DNA of 64,000 bases, taken from positions 149,052 to 213,051 of the forward strand of contig NZ_DS560015.1 in assembly GCF_000154825.1 (NCBI RefSeq), read 5' to 3'. The stretch comes from Anaerofustis stercorihominis DSM 17244. Lineage in GTDB: Bacteria; Bacillota; Clostridia; Eubacteriales; Anaerofustaceae. Position numbers and translations under genes: made by a program. Positions 54,477-63,929 of the stretch are shown in pieces; within the stretch, counting starts at the first letter, position 1, and each line of letters begins with the position of its first letter. A model generated the notes under the pieces. The model saw only the letters and a program-made list of their open reading frames with translations. It was not told the origin of the DNA and searched no databases.

Positions 54477-54528
54477 GGAAATTTACAATTATATTTGATA
54501 TGAACTTGTAAATTTCCATTTGTTTTTA
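54477..54528 (+). terminator. Hairpin terminator
   Basis: GGAAATTTACAA and TTGTAAATTTCC form a perfect 12-bp stem with a 17-base loop, followed by ATTTGTTTTT. Confidence 0.7.
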
Positions 54529-54683
54529 AATTGAAAATTCTTTAAATTTAACGACAAGTCAAGAATTTCCAAGTTTTAGCAGAGAACTGCTTTCGTTTTC
54601 CTTTGTAAAAATAAAAAACAAATAATTGAATAATCTTTTTAAAAAGACAAAAAATAACACTAATTAAATACGGGAGTGTTATT

Positions 54684-55169
54684 TTGGAAGAAATATTTTT
54701 AAAATTAAAGGGAAAAGACATAAAGATTTATTCTTTTACGGACAGAAGTGTTTCTCTGGGAGATATACTTGAAAAATGCGGCGGAGAATTGACCGAGAAA
54801 AGCGGTAACGTTTATAAAAGCGTGGTGTTTCTGGATAAGATAAACAGAAAAGACAAGATTTTTAATCTTAAGAAGGCTCTTAATTCTTCCGACCTTATTT
54901 TGATAAATTCGTCGAGAAACATGGGTATAGACCAGATGAACATTGAATCCATAAGCTACGGCATAGACGAAAAGTCGACTATCACTCTTTCAAGTATAAG
55001 CGATATCGAAGACGAAGAGCCGATAATCTGTATACAAAGGAGCTTTAATTCCCTGTTCGGAAATGAATACGAGCCTATGGAAATCAAGGTGGATAACGTG
55101 TTCGGCATAAAGGACCTTGAAACTTATGTGGGGGTAATGTCGATTAAGATAATATTAGAACTTGATTAA
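54684..55169 (+). CDS. Hypothetical protein
   Basis: 161 residues from a TTG at 54684 (GGGAG nine bases upstream). Soluble, no membrane segment. It has an alternating beta-alpha pattern: DIKIYSFTDRSVSLGDILEK, SVVFLDKINRKDKIFNLKKA, LILINSSRNMGID, with a plausible Rossmann-like or Mur-ligase-like character (SSRNMGID, ITLSSISDIEDEEPIICIQR), but I do not recognise a family with confidence. A small membrane protein gene follows. Confidence 0.75.
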   Translation: MEEIFLKLKGKDIKIYSFTDRSVSLGDILEKCGGELTEKSGNVYKSVVFLDKINRKDKIFNLKKALNSSDLILINSSRNMGIDQMNIESISYGIDEKSTITLSSISDIEDEEPIICIQRSFNSLFGNEYEPMEIKVDNVFGIKDLETYVGVMSIKIILELD

Positions 55170-55235
55170 ATGTTTGAGTTTTTATTTTTCATGTTGTATA
55201 ATTAATAATATAAAGTTGTAAGAGAGGACGAACGT

Positions 55236-55406
55236 ATGGAAAATAACAATACAAGTAAAATTATTTTAGCATCTATAGTGGGTTCGGTGATGATAGTGGG
55301 AGCCCTTGGAACGTATTTATATGCGAAGGATAGAATAAACAAAAAGAAACTTGGCGGAAAACTTATAAAGGTGGATTATAACTATTCAAAGGAATTTGAT
55401 GATTAG
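55236..55406 (+). CDS. Small single-pass membrane protein
   Basis: 56 residues: MENNNTSKIILASIVGSVMI, a transmembrane helix to about residue 28, then a basic then acidic tail (KDRINKKKLGGKLIKV...FDD). GAGAGGACG precedes the ATG and a strong terminator follows 45 bases past its stop, so it is likely a real gene co-transcribed with the one before or on its own. Function unknown. Confidence 0.7.
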   Translation: MENNNTSKIILASIVGSVMIVGALGTYLYAKDRINKKKLGGKLIKVDYNYSKEFDD

Positions 55407-55448
55407 TATATCCTAAAATGAACATATAGGGAATTGTCCCTTAAACTC

Positions 55449-55486
55449 TAAAAGCCGGTCGGAGATTTCCGACCGGCTTTTTTTGT
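55449..55486 (+). terminator. Strong intrinsic terminator
   Basis: AAAGCCGGTCGG and CCGACCGGCTTT form a perfect 12-bp GC-rich stem with a six-base loop and T-run. Confidence 0.95.
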
Positions 55487-55782
55487 AAAGCTGAGTTTCA
55501 TTCATAATCAAAGAGCTTTTTTAACTGTTATTGATATTGCTTGTTAAATGATTTCTGTTAACTTTTTTAATTATGTGAATGAGTTATTGTTTGTTTTATA
55601 AAATATTATTAAAATGATATATGGTTGATTAAGATACTTGGATTTTTTGTAGTATTGTTTTTATATAAAATAGTCATAACTTTTATTAAAAAAATCTTTA
55701 TATAATTGTTTAAACAGCCTCTTTACTGATTTTCAAATACCTTTAAAGCAAATTGTGAGGAGAAAAACCCCGCAAGATAAAA
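55487..55782. other. AT-rich intergenic region
   Basis: About 300 bases; I see no gene. It separates the small membrane protein gene from the convergent exonuclease gene. Confidence 0.4.
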
Positions 55783-56388
55783 TCACAGATTAAATATCAT
55801 CTTATAAACACTTACATCTCCGTACTGAGCTATGATGGTTTCCCTGTACTTTTCAAAGCAGTGATGTGCGTCGATACAGTCCGAAACCGCTCTGTGCTGC
55901 TGGTCTACTTTTATACCGAGTTTCTTCAGTACTGTTTCCAGCTTGTGGTTTTCAAATTCCGGACTGAGTTTCCTTGATATTTTAAGTAAATCCACATAGT
56001 CGTTGCTTAGATAAAAATCACTGTAACGTTCGTAATTGTCGTATAAGAAGTTTATATCGAAGTTTACATTATGACCGAGGAGTATCTCCCCGTCGATAAA
56101 TTCGTTGAACCTCGGTATCACATCTTCTATTTGGTCAGCACCCTCTATCATCGCTTCGTCTATCCCCGTAAGTTTTCTGATTTCAGGGCTTATGATATCT
56201 TTCTTCGGACTTACGAAGGAAGAGAATTCGTCAACTATTTTTCTGTCTCTTACCTTTACGGCTCCGACTTCTATTATCTCGTTTTCGTCGGGATTCAGCC
56301 CTGTGGTTTCTATATCTATTACCGTATAGTCTTCGGGAAAATCGAACATATCTTTTCCCTTATATTTTCTATATTTAAAATCCATCAT
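55783..56388 (-). CDS. DnaQ-like 3'-5' exonuclease (PolC-type DEDDh)
   Basis: About 201 residues from the second or third ATG (56388), which is nine bases after AAGGAG; the ATG at 56397 is too close. Exo I is VIDIETTG with the catalytic Asp and Glu, Exo II LGHNVNFDINFLYD, and Exo III HRAVSDCIDA, giving the full DEDDh set. Similar to the proofreading domain of PolC and to stand-alone Firmicute exonucleases. Role in repair or RNA processing is likely. Confidence 0.9.
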   Translation of the reverse strand: MMDFKYRKYKGKDMFDFPEDYTVIDIETTGLNPDENEIIEVGAVKVRDRKIVDEFSSFVSPKKDIISPEIRKLTGIDEAMIEGADQIEDVIPRFNEFIDGEILLGHNVNFDINFLYDNYERYSDFYLSNDYVDLLKISRKLSPEFENHKLETVLKKLGIKVDQQHRAVSDCIDAHHCFEKYRETIIAQYGDVSVYKMIFNL

Positions 56389-56855
56389 GATATTCATCTC
56401 CTTATCTTTATATATCTTTAATTAAATTATAATCATTTTAATTTAAAAGTCGATAGTTTACGACAAAATACTACAAAATCGATCCTTGTTTTTATACTTT
56501 TTGATATATTTTTGATTTAGTATTTTCTTATATGATAAAGTTTTATAATTTATTCAAATACTTAGATTTATTTAAGTCAAATGGGATGATGTAAAGCTGG
56601 AATAATAGGCATAAAAAAGTATTATATTTTAAATGTCCATATATCCTTTTTATTTATTATCATACATACAAATAAATCCTTTGATTTTACTTCTTTGTGA
56701 CTATATCGTTTTTTGTTTTGATTTAATACCATTATCTTCAGACATATACTCAGACCTTTTTATAAATATGGAGCAAAGGTATTTTAGATTATTTTATTAT
56801 CCCTCATACACATAAAATATGTATTTCCCATAAGATAGTGTGGGAGGATAAATAA
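56389..56855. other. Divergent intergenic region
   Basis: About 470 AT-rich bases. A 60-codon open frame inside (56633-56815) has no ribosome binding site and looks accidental. GGGAGGAT before 56856 serves the next gene. Confidence 0.4.
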
Positions 56856-57929
56856 ATGGATAGTTTTTATATTGAAGGGATAATATCTTTCTTGGAAATT
56901 TTGGTGCTGGCTCTTATTTTTTCCGGCATAGTAATGTTCGCTACTGAATTTACCAAGAATATATTTAAAAAATTTAACATAAGTTCATGGATATTTGTGA
57001 TTATATCTCTTATAATCAGCACAGCAGTCTGTATGGGGCTTGTAAAGACCTTTATGGACGGGATACTTAGTACGGGAGACGGGATATGGCTTACATTCCT
57101 GACTTGGCTTGGGAGCAACGGGATGTTTCGTTACCTTGAAGACAGCAATACTTTTCTCGGAAAATTGGTAAAAAGCTTCAGCTCCTATTATTTGGACGAA
57201 ATAGAAAAACAGGCAGGAATATCACCAGGTTTGTCCGATAGGGATGATGAAGGCGTTGAAAACGGCGGAGCTGACGGTGAGGATGACATAACCGATGCTG
57301 AAGTAAGCGACGAAGACGACAGTGATACGGGTAATGATTCCAATGATGAAACCGACGGAGATGAGCCTTATATTAAGGGTGATGAAGAAATAGGAAGTGG
57401 TTCGGAAATAGGTGAAGATAATACTTCAGATATTAAAGATGACAGCAATGAAAATATCAGAGGTAATATTTATGATGAAATAAATGATAGTGAAAAAGAA
57501 GTCATAGAAGAAAATAAAGATTATATTTTGGAAAGAAATGAAGAAGAATATCCTTCGGACACATCGGATATATTTGTAAACGAAAATATCGATGAAGTTG
57601 GAAATGGGCTTGAAAGTGATAAAGCTGACAGTGACAGCATAGAAGATGTACAGTCTAGTGAGGGAGATGATACTTCATGGGAAGAAGACGAAAACGTCAT
57701 AAAAACTCCCGAGGATGAAATGATAGAACTCATAATGAAAGAAGTTTCTGAAAAAAGCGATTTGAATGATGGCACCGGCGAACCGAATGAAGAGATATTA
57801 TCTCAGTTCAGTGTGACCTGTGACGATGATATAATAAACGAAAATGCTCCCGTACAAAAGGGAGACCTTGTTTTTAATCCGACAACTCAGTCGGAGGCTA
57901 TGGAAAACAGGGATCTTCGATATGAATAG
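56856..57929 (+). CDS. Membrane protein with long acidic cytoplasmic or extracellular tail
   Basis: 357 residues. Residues about 5-105 contain two to three hydrophobic helices (ILVLALIFSGIVMFATEF, WIFVIISLIISTAVCMG, WLTFLTWLGS), a holin-like layout. From about 125 to the end the chain is extremely rich in Asp, Glu, Ser and Asn (EDDITDAEVSDEDDSDTG), apparently disordered. No family recognised. Its end abuts repeat region C. Confidence 0.75.
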   Translation: MDSFYIEGIISFLEILVLALIFSGIVMFATEFTKNIFKKFNISSWIFVIISLIISTAVCMGLVKTFMDGILSTGDGIWLTFLTWLGSNGMFRYLEDSNTFLGKLVKSFSSYYLDEIEKQAGISPGLSDRDDEGVENGGADGEDDITDAEVSDEDDSDTGNDSNDETDGDEPYIKGDEEIGSGSEIGEDNTSDIKDDSNENIRGNIYDEINDSEKEVIEENKDYILERNEEEYPSDTSDIFVNENIDEVGNGLESDKADSDSIEDVQSSEGDDTSWEEDENVIKTPEDEMIELIMKEVSEKSDLNDGTGEPNEEILSQFSVTCDDDIINENAPVQKGDLVFNPTTQSEAMENRDLRYE

Positions 57930-58290
57930 AGGTATTAAGAAAATCCTAAGACATTTTTTGTGCAAGGTTTTACCTTGCAATCTTTTAGGTTTTGCCCTAA
58001 AGGGCAACCATCTTTTTCCTAAAGTCAAAAAAGATGGAAAAAGTCTTCCATTAAAGTCACAGGGATTTTTATGCGGTTGGATAATTGAAGAAACTTGCAA
58101 ATATTGCTAACGTAAATTTTTTCACAATAAACTAAAGAAATCGTGTTATTTAAAAGTTCTAATGCTAACAGTAAATAGTCAAAATTCGACCGATTTATAA
58201 GACGTCATAGTGATTGAGTGATGTACTTTTACCTAAATATTCGGATAGGTAAATATTTTGAAGATCGAAGGTCACAACCAATAGAAATGT
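57930..58290. repeat. Composite hairpin repeat region C
   Basis: Hairpins follow one another: TGCAAGGTTTTACCTTGCA, GCCCTAAAGGGC, CCATCTTTTT...AAAAAGATGG, then AACTTGCAAATATTGCTAAC, CAGTAAATAGTCAAAATTCG and GATTGAGTGA, and ACCTAAATATT...GGTAAATATT. From about 58088 to 58260 it aligns in order with 40190-40390 of region A. No gene seen. Confidence 0.75.
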
Positions 58291-58376
58291 TGATTTTTAT
58301 TAAAAAAAATTTTCTCTTTAATAATTAATAAATTTGTATTATAATGGTAAAGATAAGTACAAAAAGGAGCGTTTAA

Positions 58377-60038
58377 ATGGGGGAGATCAAGTCCAACTTT
58401 ATAACAAATGAAATAGATAAAGATATAGAAAAGGGAGTATACGATAAGGATGAAATATACACTCGTTTCCCGCCCGAACCGAACGGATTTTTGCATATAG
58501 GACATGCTAAGGCTATTTGCATAAACTTCCTTACCGCAAAGAAGTACGGCGGTAAGACAAATCTTCGTTTCGACGATACAAATCCCGCAAAGGAAGATAC
58601 GATGTATGTAAAATCCATAAAGGAAGATATAAGCTGGCTGGGTTTTGATTGGGCAAAAGAGCTTCATGCTTCCAATTACTTCGATAAGATGTATGCTTAT
58701 GCGGTGGAACTTATAGAAAAGGGACTTGCATACGTAGATGACCAAAGCTATGAAGAAATGAAGAAAAACAGAGGGAATTTAGCGACTCCGGGAGTAAATT
58801 CTCCTTACAGATACAGAAGCGTGGAAGAAAACCTTAAGCTTTTCAAAGAAATGAAAGAGGGTAAATATGAAACGGGCTCAAAGGTGTTAAGAGCCAAGAT
58901 AGACATGGCAAGCCCTAATATGAACATGCGTGACCCCGCACTTTACAGAGTAGTACACGAGGAACATCACAACACTAAAGACGATTGGTGTATTTATCCT
59001 ATGTACGACTTTGCTCATCCTATAGAAGACGCTATCGAGGGGATAACTCATTCACTTTGTTCTCTTGAATTCGAAGACCACAGACCTTTATATGACTGGA
59101 TACTGGATAATCTTGATGATTATAAAGAAAAAAGACCGAGACAGATTGAATTTGCAAGGCTCAACCTTACAAATCAGGTAATGAGCAAGAGGTATTTAAG
59201 ACAGCTTGTTGACGAAGGATACGTCGATGGATGGGATGACCCTAGAATGCCTACGATTTCGGGTTTTCGAAGAAGAGGGGTCACACCCGAAGCTATCGTA
59301 AATTTCTGCGAAGAAATCGGAGTAAGCAAATCCAACAGTCTTGTGGACAGCGGAATGCTGGATCACTTTATAAGAGACGATTTAAAACTCAAAGCAGACA
59401 GAGTAAATGCAGTTTTAAATCCGTTAAAACTTACCATTACAAATTATCCCGAAGGCAAAATCGAAATGCTTGAAATGGAAAACAATCAGGATATAGAAGG
59501 CGGAGAAAAGAGAGAAGTTCCTTTCGGCAGAGAGCTTTACGTTGAAAGAGAAGACTTCATGGAAGTTCCCGTTAAGAAGTATTTCAGACTGTTCCCGGGT
59601 AACGAAGTAAGGCTCAGAGGAGCATATTTTGTTACATGCAATGAAGTGATAAAAGACGAAAATGGAGAAGTGGTGGAACTTAAATGCACATATGACCCGG
59701 AAACAAAATCGGGAAGCGGATTTACCGGAAGAAAGGTAAAAGGAACGATACACTGGGTCGAAAGGACAACTGCCATAAAAGCAAAGGCAAGGCTTTTGGA
59801 ACCTTTATTCAATACCGAAGTATCAAGCGAAAACTTCCTCGATACGGTAAACACCGATTCTCTTAATGAAAGAGAAATATATTTAGAGCCGTTCATGAAA
59901 AAAGCTAAAGCGGGAGAGAGGTTCCAGTTCGTTAGGAACGGATACTTCAGCGTTGACCCTAAGCTTACCAAAGAAGATGAACTAGTGTTCAACAGGATAG
60001 TCTCCCTTAAATCAAGCTGGAGACCGCCTAAAAAATAG
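58377..60038 (+). CDS. glnS: Glutaminyl-tRNA synthetase
   Basis: 553 residues, full size. The class I HIGH motif lies in [17 protein letters not shown] and the KMSKS-like motif in [21 protein letters not shown] and [10 protein letters not shown] are specific to GlnRS/GluRS. The anticodon-binding beta barrels follow from about residue 340. It charges tRNA-Gln. In Firmicutes many species instead use GatCAB, so GlnRS here is notable, though known in several clostridia. AAAGGAGC precedes the ATG; no T-box is visible upstream. Confidence 0.95.
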   Translation: MGEIKSNFITNEIDKDIEKGVYDKDEIYTRFPPEPNGFLHIGHAKAICINFLTAKKYGGKTNLRFDDTNPAKEDTMYVKSIKEDISWLGFDWAKELHASNYFDKMYAYAVELIEKGLAYVDDQSYEEMKKNRGNLATPGVNSPYRYRSVEENLKLFKEMKEGKYETGSKVLRAKIDMASPNMNMRDPALYRVVHEEHHNTKDDWCIYPMYDFAHPIEDAIEGITHSLCSLEFEDHRPLYDWILDNLDDYKEKRPRQIEFARLNLTNQVMSKRYLRQLVDEGYVDGWDDPRMPTISGFRRRGVTPEAIVNFCEEIGVSKSNSLVDSGMLDHFIRDDLKLKADRVNAVLNPLKLTITNYPEGKIEMLEMENNQDIEGGEKREVPFGRELYVEREDFMEVPVKKYFRLFPGNEVRLRGAYFVTCNEVIKDENGEVVELKCTYDPETKSGSGFTGRKVKGTIHWVERTTAIKAKARLLEPLFNTEVSSENFLDTVNTDSLNEREIYLEPFMKKAKAGERFQFVRNGYFSVDPKLTKEDELVFNRIVSLKSSWRPPKK

Positions 60039-60063
60039 ACATTAAGGTGCGCCGGCCCAAAAA

Positions 60064-60098
60064 TAAAAAGGTCTTAGGATTTTCCTAAGACCTTTTTA
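60064..60098. terminator. Strong bidirectional terminator of glnS
   Basis: AAAAAGGTCTTAGGA and TCCTAAGACCTTTTT form a long perfect stem. Confidence 0.93.
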
Positions 60099-60150
60099 TG
60101 CAATATCTTTTAGGGCTCGCCCTACGCCCCATTGTAAGGGACTCCGTCCT
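60099..60150. repeat. Short hairpin repeat copy D
   Basis: AGGGCTCGCCCT and AAGGGACTCCGTCCTT hairpins flank CCCATTGTAAGGG; the reverse complement of the latter occurs at the right end of the window (CCTTACAATGGG near 63967). Confidence 0.6.
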
Positions 60151-60969
60151 TTAATTACTGGTATCAAACCAAATCGGCGTATCTATATTATTAGAGTCCA
60201 TTTTGGGGTTCGGTCCGATATGTATAAGTTCATCGGAAGAGTTTATGTGGCTTATTGCATGTTTTGAATAGAAGTTTATTCTGGAAAAGTATTTGAATGT
60301 GACTTCACAGCCTGTGAATAATCCGCTTACACCGACTTTCTTTGAAAATCCGTCTGAGTTTTCTTCTTTTATTTCCCTAAGCCCTCCCGAGGCTTCCGTT
60401 CTGAACAAGGCGTCGTTCACTATCGCTTCAACGGCATTTGATCCGAGTTTATAACCGCTTTTCCCCTGAAGGGTAAATATATAATATCCGTCGGTATCTA
60501 TGGTGGAAGTATGGACTTCGCCTTCTTTATCTTTATATTTAAATCCGCCGTCGATTATATCCGTAACTTCAAATACTTCACAGCTCATGGTATTGTTTGA
60601 AGCCCCGAAGTAAGACAGTATCTCGTCCTTTGTATATACGTTTAGAACGGAAGGTGACACTCCGTGAGGATTACTCTTATCCTTTAAATGAGTTATCAAA
60701 TCTTTGAGACTTTTTTCTACCTCGCCATCCAAAGTATTTGTTCCTAAGATTTCATATATTTTATTTGTAAGCTTGTTTAGACTTTCCGTCAAGGTTTCTT
60801 TATCACTCGTGTTTACTCTGTCTGCTGACAGACTTTTTATGTTTTCGTCATCTAAGTTTGAAAGTGCTTCGATGATGTTATCGATGTCCGCAATAAGTGC
60901 GTCGGGTCCGGCTATCCCCGTAGATGCATCTCCTACACTTGCCATAAAATTTCTGTTTTTGATTTTCAT
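60151..60969 (-). CDS. Phage tail-fibre-like structural protein
   Basis: 272 residues. DLITHLKDKSNPHGVSPSVL near residue 90 is the H-x-KDK-x-NPH motif common in phage tail fibres and baseplate-linked proteins. The N-terminal half is helical, the C-terminal half is beta-rich (YYIFTLQGKSGYKLG, GCEVTFKYFSRINFY). No other tail genes are present. GGAGGCAG precedes the ATG. It follows the phage-like gene at 60979 by nine bases. Confidence 0.75.
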   Translation of the reverse strand: MKIKNRNFMASVGDASTGIAGPDALIADIDNIIEALSNLDDENIKSLSADRVNTSDKETLTESLNKLTNKIYEILGTNTLDGEVEKSLKDLITHLKDKSNPHGVSPSVLNVYTKDEILSYFGASNNTMSCEVFEVTDIIDGGFKYKDKEGEVHTSTIDTDGYYIFTLQGKSGYKLGSNAVEAIVNDALFRTEASGGLREIKEENSDGFSKKVGVSGLFTGCEVTFKYFSRINFYSKHAISHINSSDELIHIGPNPKMDSNNIDTPIWFDTSN

Positions 60970-60978
60970 ATCTGCCTC

Positions 60979-61485
60979 CTAATAGTAACCGCCGTCGGTA
61001 CTGAATATCCTTTGATTATAAAGTTCGTATAAAAGTTTTGTGCTGTCGTCATCGGCTCCGTAAAATCTCAGCCTTTCCCTGTATGCACAGTATGCGGAAA
61101 GTGCGTCGTGATAACATTCTTTCATCCCCGGTTCATCGTCCTCCGATTTGACTTTATTTGGAAGCAGTACATAAAACAATGTATATCTTCCCATAAGGTC
61201 GAACATCACTTCATCTCCCACTTTTATATACATCTTCGTTCTCTTGTTCTGTTCGTTTATTATGTATTTGAGTTTTAACAGAACTCTGTTTATCTCGTCT
61301 TTTGCCTTTATCGGATACCACTTGGTGTTAAATGCGAACAGCTCTCTTTTCTTTACTTCTCCCGCATTTATACCCTTTGAGATAATATCCCTTATCCCTT
61401 CGTTGATATAGTTTATGCACATCGATTTATCGATTGATTTGTTGCACATCAGCTGTGCGTTTATCCTTATTTCTTTTACGTTCAT
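60979..61485 (-). CDS. Phage-like small protein (possible head-tail or baseplate accessory)
   Basis: 168 residues: MNVKEIRINAQLMCNKSIDK, then YINEGIRDIISKGINAGEVK and HDALSAYCAYRERLRFYGAD. The helical pattern with a C-terminal YCAYRER helix resembles small phage connector-type proteins, but I cannot name a family. AGGAGGTATG precedes the ATG. In one operon with the tail-fibre-like gene, on the side of a terminase remnant. Confidence 0.6.
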   Translation of the reverse strand: MNVKEIRINAQLMCNKSIDKSMCINYINEGIRDIISKGINAGEVKKRELFAFNTKWYPIKAKDEINRVLLKLKYIINEQNKRTKMYIKVGDEVMFDLMGRYTLFYVLLPNKVKSEDDEPGMKECYHDALSAYCAYRERLRFYGADDDSTKLLYELYNQRIFSTDGGYY

Positions 61486-61967
61486 ACATACCTCCTGCTT
61501 TTATAAAATTTAAAATTACTTCTTTTTTCTACTGCCGTTTTTTATATTATTTTTAGGATGTCGCCGTAAAGGTCTGCTCATTTTGGCTGACCCAAAACCT
61601 TGAAAGGGGTTTTACTATCTCTTTTTGTTAAATCCTTTTGGTACCTCTCTTGACGGGGCGTTTTGTTCATTTAGTGACTGCCCTAAAACTCCTTCAGAGT
61701 TTTAGAACTCTTAACTTTGGTTAAGATTTCACTGAGCAAATCTAAGCAGTCAGCGAGATTATGAAATTATGAAGTGCATGGAATACCATTTATGGTCATT
61801 TCCCAAGGGTTTCTATGTGCATTTCGGGATCTTGACTACAAAAAATTTGCTATGTTATCGTATGTGTCACCGCCTTTGTTACACAAAAGTTAGTTAGCCT
61901 TTTTTCTAAATCTTACGATAGTCAAAAAATAACGGGAAATCAAAGGTACATAGCCCCCTTATATTTT
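61486..61967. repeat. Composite hairpin repeat region E
   Basis: About 480 bases without a gene. Hairpins AACCTTGAAAGGGGTT, AAACTCCTTCAGAGTTT and CTTAACTTTGGTTAAG precede TTTCACTGAGCAAATC; this string resembles 39840-39900 of region A (AACTCTGAAAGAGTT, then a TTAAC hairpin, then CACTGTGCAAAGCAC). It separates two phage-derived genes. Confidence 0.65.
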
Positions 61968-62285
61968 TTAGGTATAATCGCTGATATTTTTGAAATTTAC
62001 TATCACACTTTCTTCCTCTTCGTCTTTTGCAATTTCTGCAGTATCTTTTTCGAGTATCTTGCTTAGAAGGTCAAGAGCTCTTAACTTGTCGTAAAATTGA
62101 AGCTTTAGTTTTCCATTGGTAAATTCCACGGATTTGATGGCTTTGTCTTCAAAATCGAAATCCTTTAGTTCTAGCCCCTCACTCTCCAAAATGACCACGT
62201 CAGAAAGATTATGAAAAGCAATTTTCTTAACTTCATCTATAACGTCACTTAATTTCAAGTCTTCTTTTGTCTTATCTTTTTTCAA
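61968..62285 (-). CDS. Stand-alone C-terminal domain of phage terminase small subunit
   Basis: About 105 residues from a TTG at 62285, with GGGAGGGA upstream. VIDEVKKIAFHNLSDVVILE and LKLQFYDKLRALDLLSKIL match the C-terminal part of XtmA-type terminase small subunits, where the FYDK-x-ALDLL helix is typical. The N-terminal DNA-binding HTH of a real small subunit is absent. It could be a degraded prophage gene or a domesticated one; its good ribosome binding site argues against simple decay. Confidence 0.72.
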   Translation of the reverse strand: MKKDKTKEDLKLSDVIDEVKKIAFHNLSDVVILESEGLELKDFDFEDKAIKSVEFTNGKLKLQFYDKLRALDLLSKILEKDTAEIAKDEEEESVIVNFKNISDYT

Positions 62286-62488
62286 ATAATCCCTCCCTAT
62301 ATAGCAGTACAAAAAAATAAGCACGGCCGTGCTTATTTAATCTAAATGTTATCATCACTATAGAGAAAAAATTCATCAAGTATTTTTACATATTTAAACA
62401 TTAAAATACAATTAATTTAATATATACTTATTAGATACGCCAAGATATTATGATAAAATATAAATATAAACATTAAGGGGTAACTAAA

Positions 62489-63802
62489 ATGAAATTTGAC
62501 AGGAATAAGACTTATGCTCTCGCCCTCGGAGGAGGAGGCGTCAGAGGCGCCTATGAAATAGGAGTATGGAGAGCTTTGATAGAAGAAAATATAAATATAA
62601 AATCGGTATGCGGTACAAGTATCGGAGCGGTAAACGGAGCTTTGGTAGCTCAAAAAGATTTTAAAAAGGCGATAAAGCTTTGGACAGAGATAACTCCCGA
62701 AACCATATATAACAAAGACAGCAACATGGTAGACAGGATAAGGGACATATCCAAGCTGGAAGAAATATTAAGGGCTAATCTGGACGAAGAGAAGATAAGA
62801 AAAAGCGATATAGATTTCGGAGTCGTTACTTTTAACCTTACGACTTTGGAGCCTATAATCATATTCAAGGAGGATATGCCAAAGGGCAAGATGATAGATT
62901 ATATCCTTGCAAGTGCAAATTATCCCATATTTTACAGGCAGGAAATAGACGAAGAGGTCTTCGTTGACGGAGGAGTGTATGATAACCTTCCAAGAGGTCC
63001 TTTGGCAGACAGAGGCTACAAGGATATAATCGAAGTAGATATAAATCCTCCTCTAAGCAATATAACAAAGAAAAAAGTCGCAGACGATGTTACCGTTCAT
63101 ACCATAATAAGCAAGCATACTCTCTACGGTCAGTTTTTATTCAACAGCAAACAGCTGAAAGAAAATATAAATAAGGGATATTTGGATACGAAACTATATA
63201 ATGACGAATATCTCTCAAGTCATTATTATGTCAAAAGACCTATGAACGGTTACGATATATCCCTCAAACCAAGGGATATATCAAGGCTTATAATGGATGA
63301 CAGATTTTCTAATTTCTTTATAAGCGACAAGAGGATAAAAAGTTATATAGAGTTTATCAACGATTACTATAAAGATAAGAACGGATACGACTATGGTGAT
63401 ATACCCATAAGAGATGAAAGATTTTTTATGGCGGCACTTGAAATAACCGCGGACGTTGTTGGTCTTGAGCCTATAAAAGAGTATTCATACGAAGAATTCA
63501 GACTTGAAATAATAAGAGAAGTAAATGAACTTATATTAAACGAAGAGAAGATATCTTCACTTCTCGACGGGGGGATATTCAACCTCGCAATGAGTGCGGA
63601 TATGAATTTCGAAAAGAAAACACTTCTTTCTCTGCTCATCTTTGCAAGCAACAGGAGTTCTCTTATCGAATCTATTTTATATACGACTTCACCTAAAATA
63701 ACCATAGCATTCATTACATCTTTTATAATAATGAACAGACTGAATTATGATGATTTTTCTCTCATGCCGAAGATTATCAACAAAGAAAAAGCCGATTTTT
63801 AA
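62489..63802 (+). CDS. Patatin-like phospholipase
   Basis: 437 residues. The oxyanion loop GGGGVRGAYEIGVWRAL is at 14-30, the nucleophile Ser44 in GTSIGAVNGAL, and the catalytic Asp160 in FVDGGVYDNLP, giving the Ser-Asp dyad of the family. The C-terminal 200 residues are helical and specific to this subgroup. It likely hydrolyses lipid acyl esters in the cytoplasm or at the membrane. AGGGGTAAC precedes the ATG. Confidence 0.93.
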   Translation: MKFDRNKTYALALGGGGVRGAYEIGVWRALIEENINIKSVCGTSIGAVNGALVAQKDFKKAIKLWTEITPETIYNKDSNMVDRIRDISKLEEILRANLDEEKIRKSDIDFGVVTFNLTTLEPIIIFKEDMPKGKMIDYILASANYPIFYRQEIDEEVFVDGGVYDNLPRGPLADRGYKDIIEVDINPPLSNITKKKVADDVTVHTIISKHTLYGQFLFNSKQLKENINKGYLDTKLYNDEYLSSHYYVKRPMNGYDISLKPRDISRLIMDDRFSNFFISDKRIKSYIEFINDYYKDKNGYDYGDIPIRDERFFMAALEITADVVGLEPIKEYSYEEFRLEIIREVNELILNEEKISSLLDGGIFNLAMSADMNFEKKTLLSLLIFASNRSSLIESILYTTSPKITIAFITSFIIMNRLNYDDFSLMPKIINKEKADF

Positions 63803-63828
63803 GGCTAAAACCCGAAATATCCCGAAAG

Positions 63829-63866
63829 TTATCAACATACTAACAGGTTATCCACAGTTTTCCACA
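63829..63866 (+). promoter_or_regulatory. Cluster of three DnaA-box motifs
   Basis: TTATCAACA (63829), TTATCCACA (63848, perfect consensus) and TTTTCCACA (63858) lie on the same strand within 38 bases. No gene follows in the window. They may belong to a DnaA-regulated promoter, a datA/DARS-like site or an origin beyond the right edge. Confidence 0.6.
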
Positions 63867-63929
63867 ATAAAACATGGATATTTCGCATTTTGAACGTTTT
63901 TTGTTATTTATTACATTTTTGATGATATT

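Noticed and set aside
56633-56815. 60-codon open frame in the gap before the acidic membrane protein
   Set aside because: No ribosome binding site, composition like random AT-rich DNA, and no family resemblance.
58291-58376. Possible T-box leader before glnS
   Set aside because: No T-box consensus AGGGTGGNACCGCG and no terminator hairpin could be found; only a plain promoter-like region and RBS.
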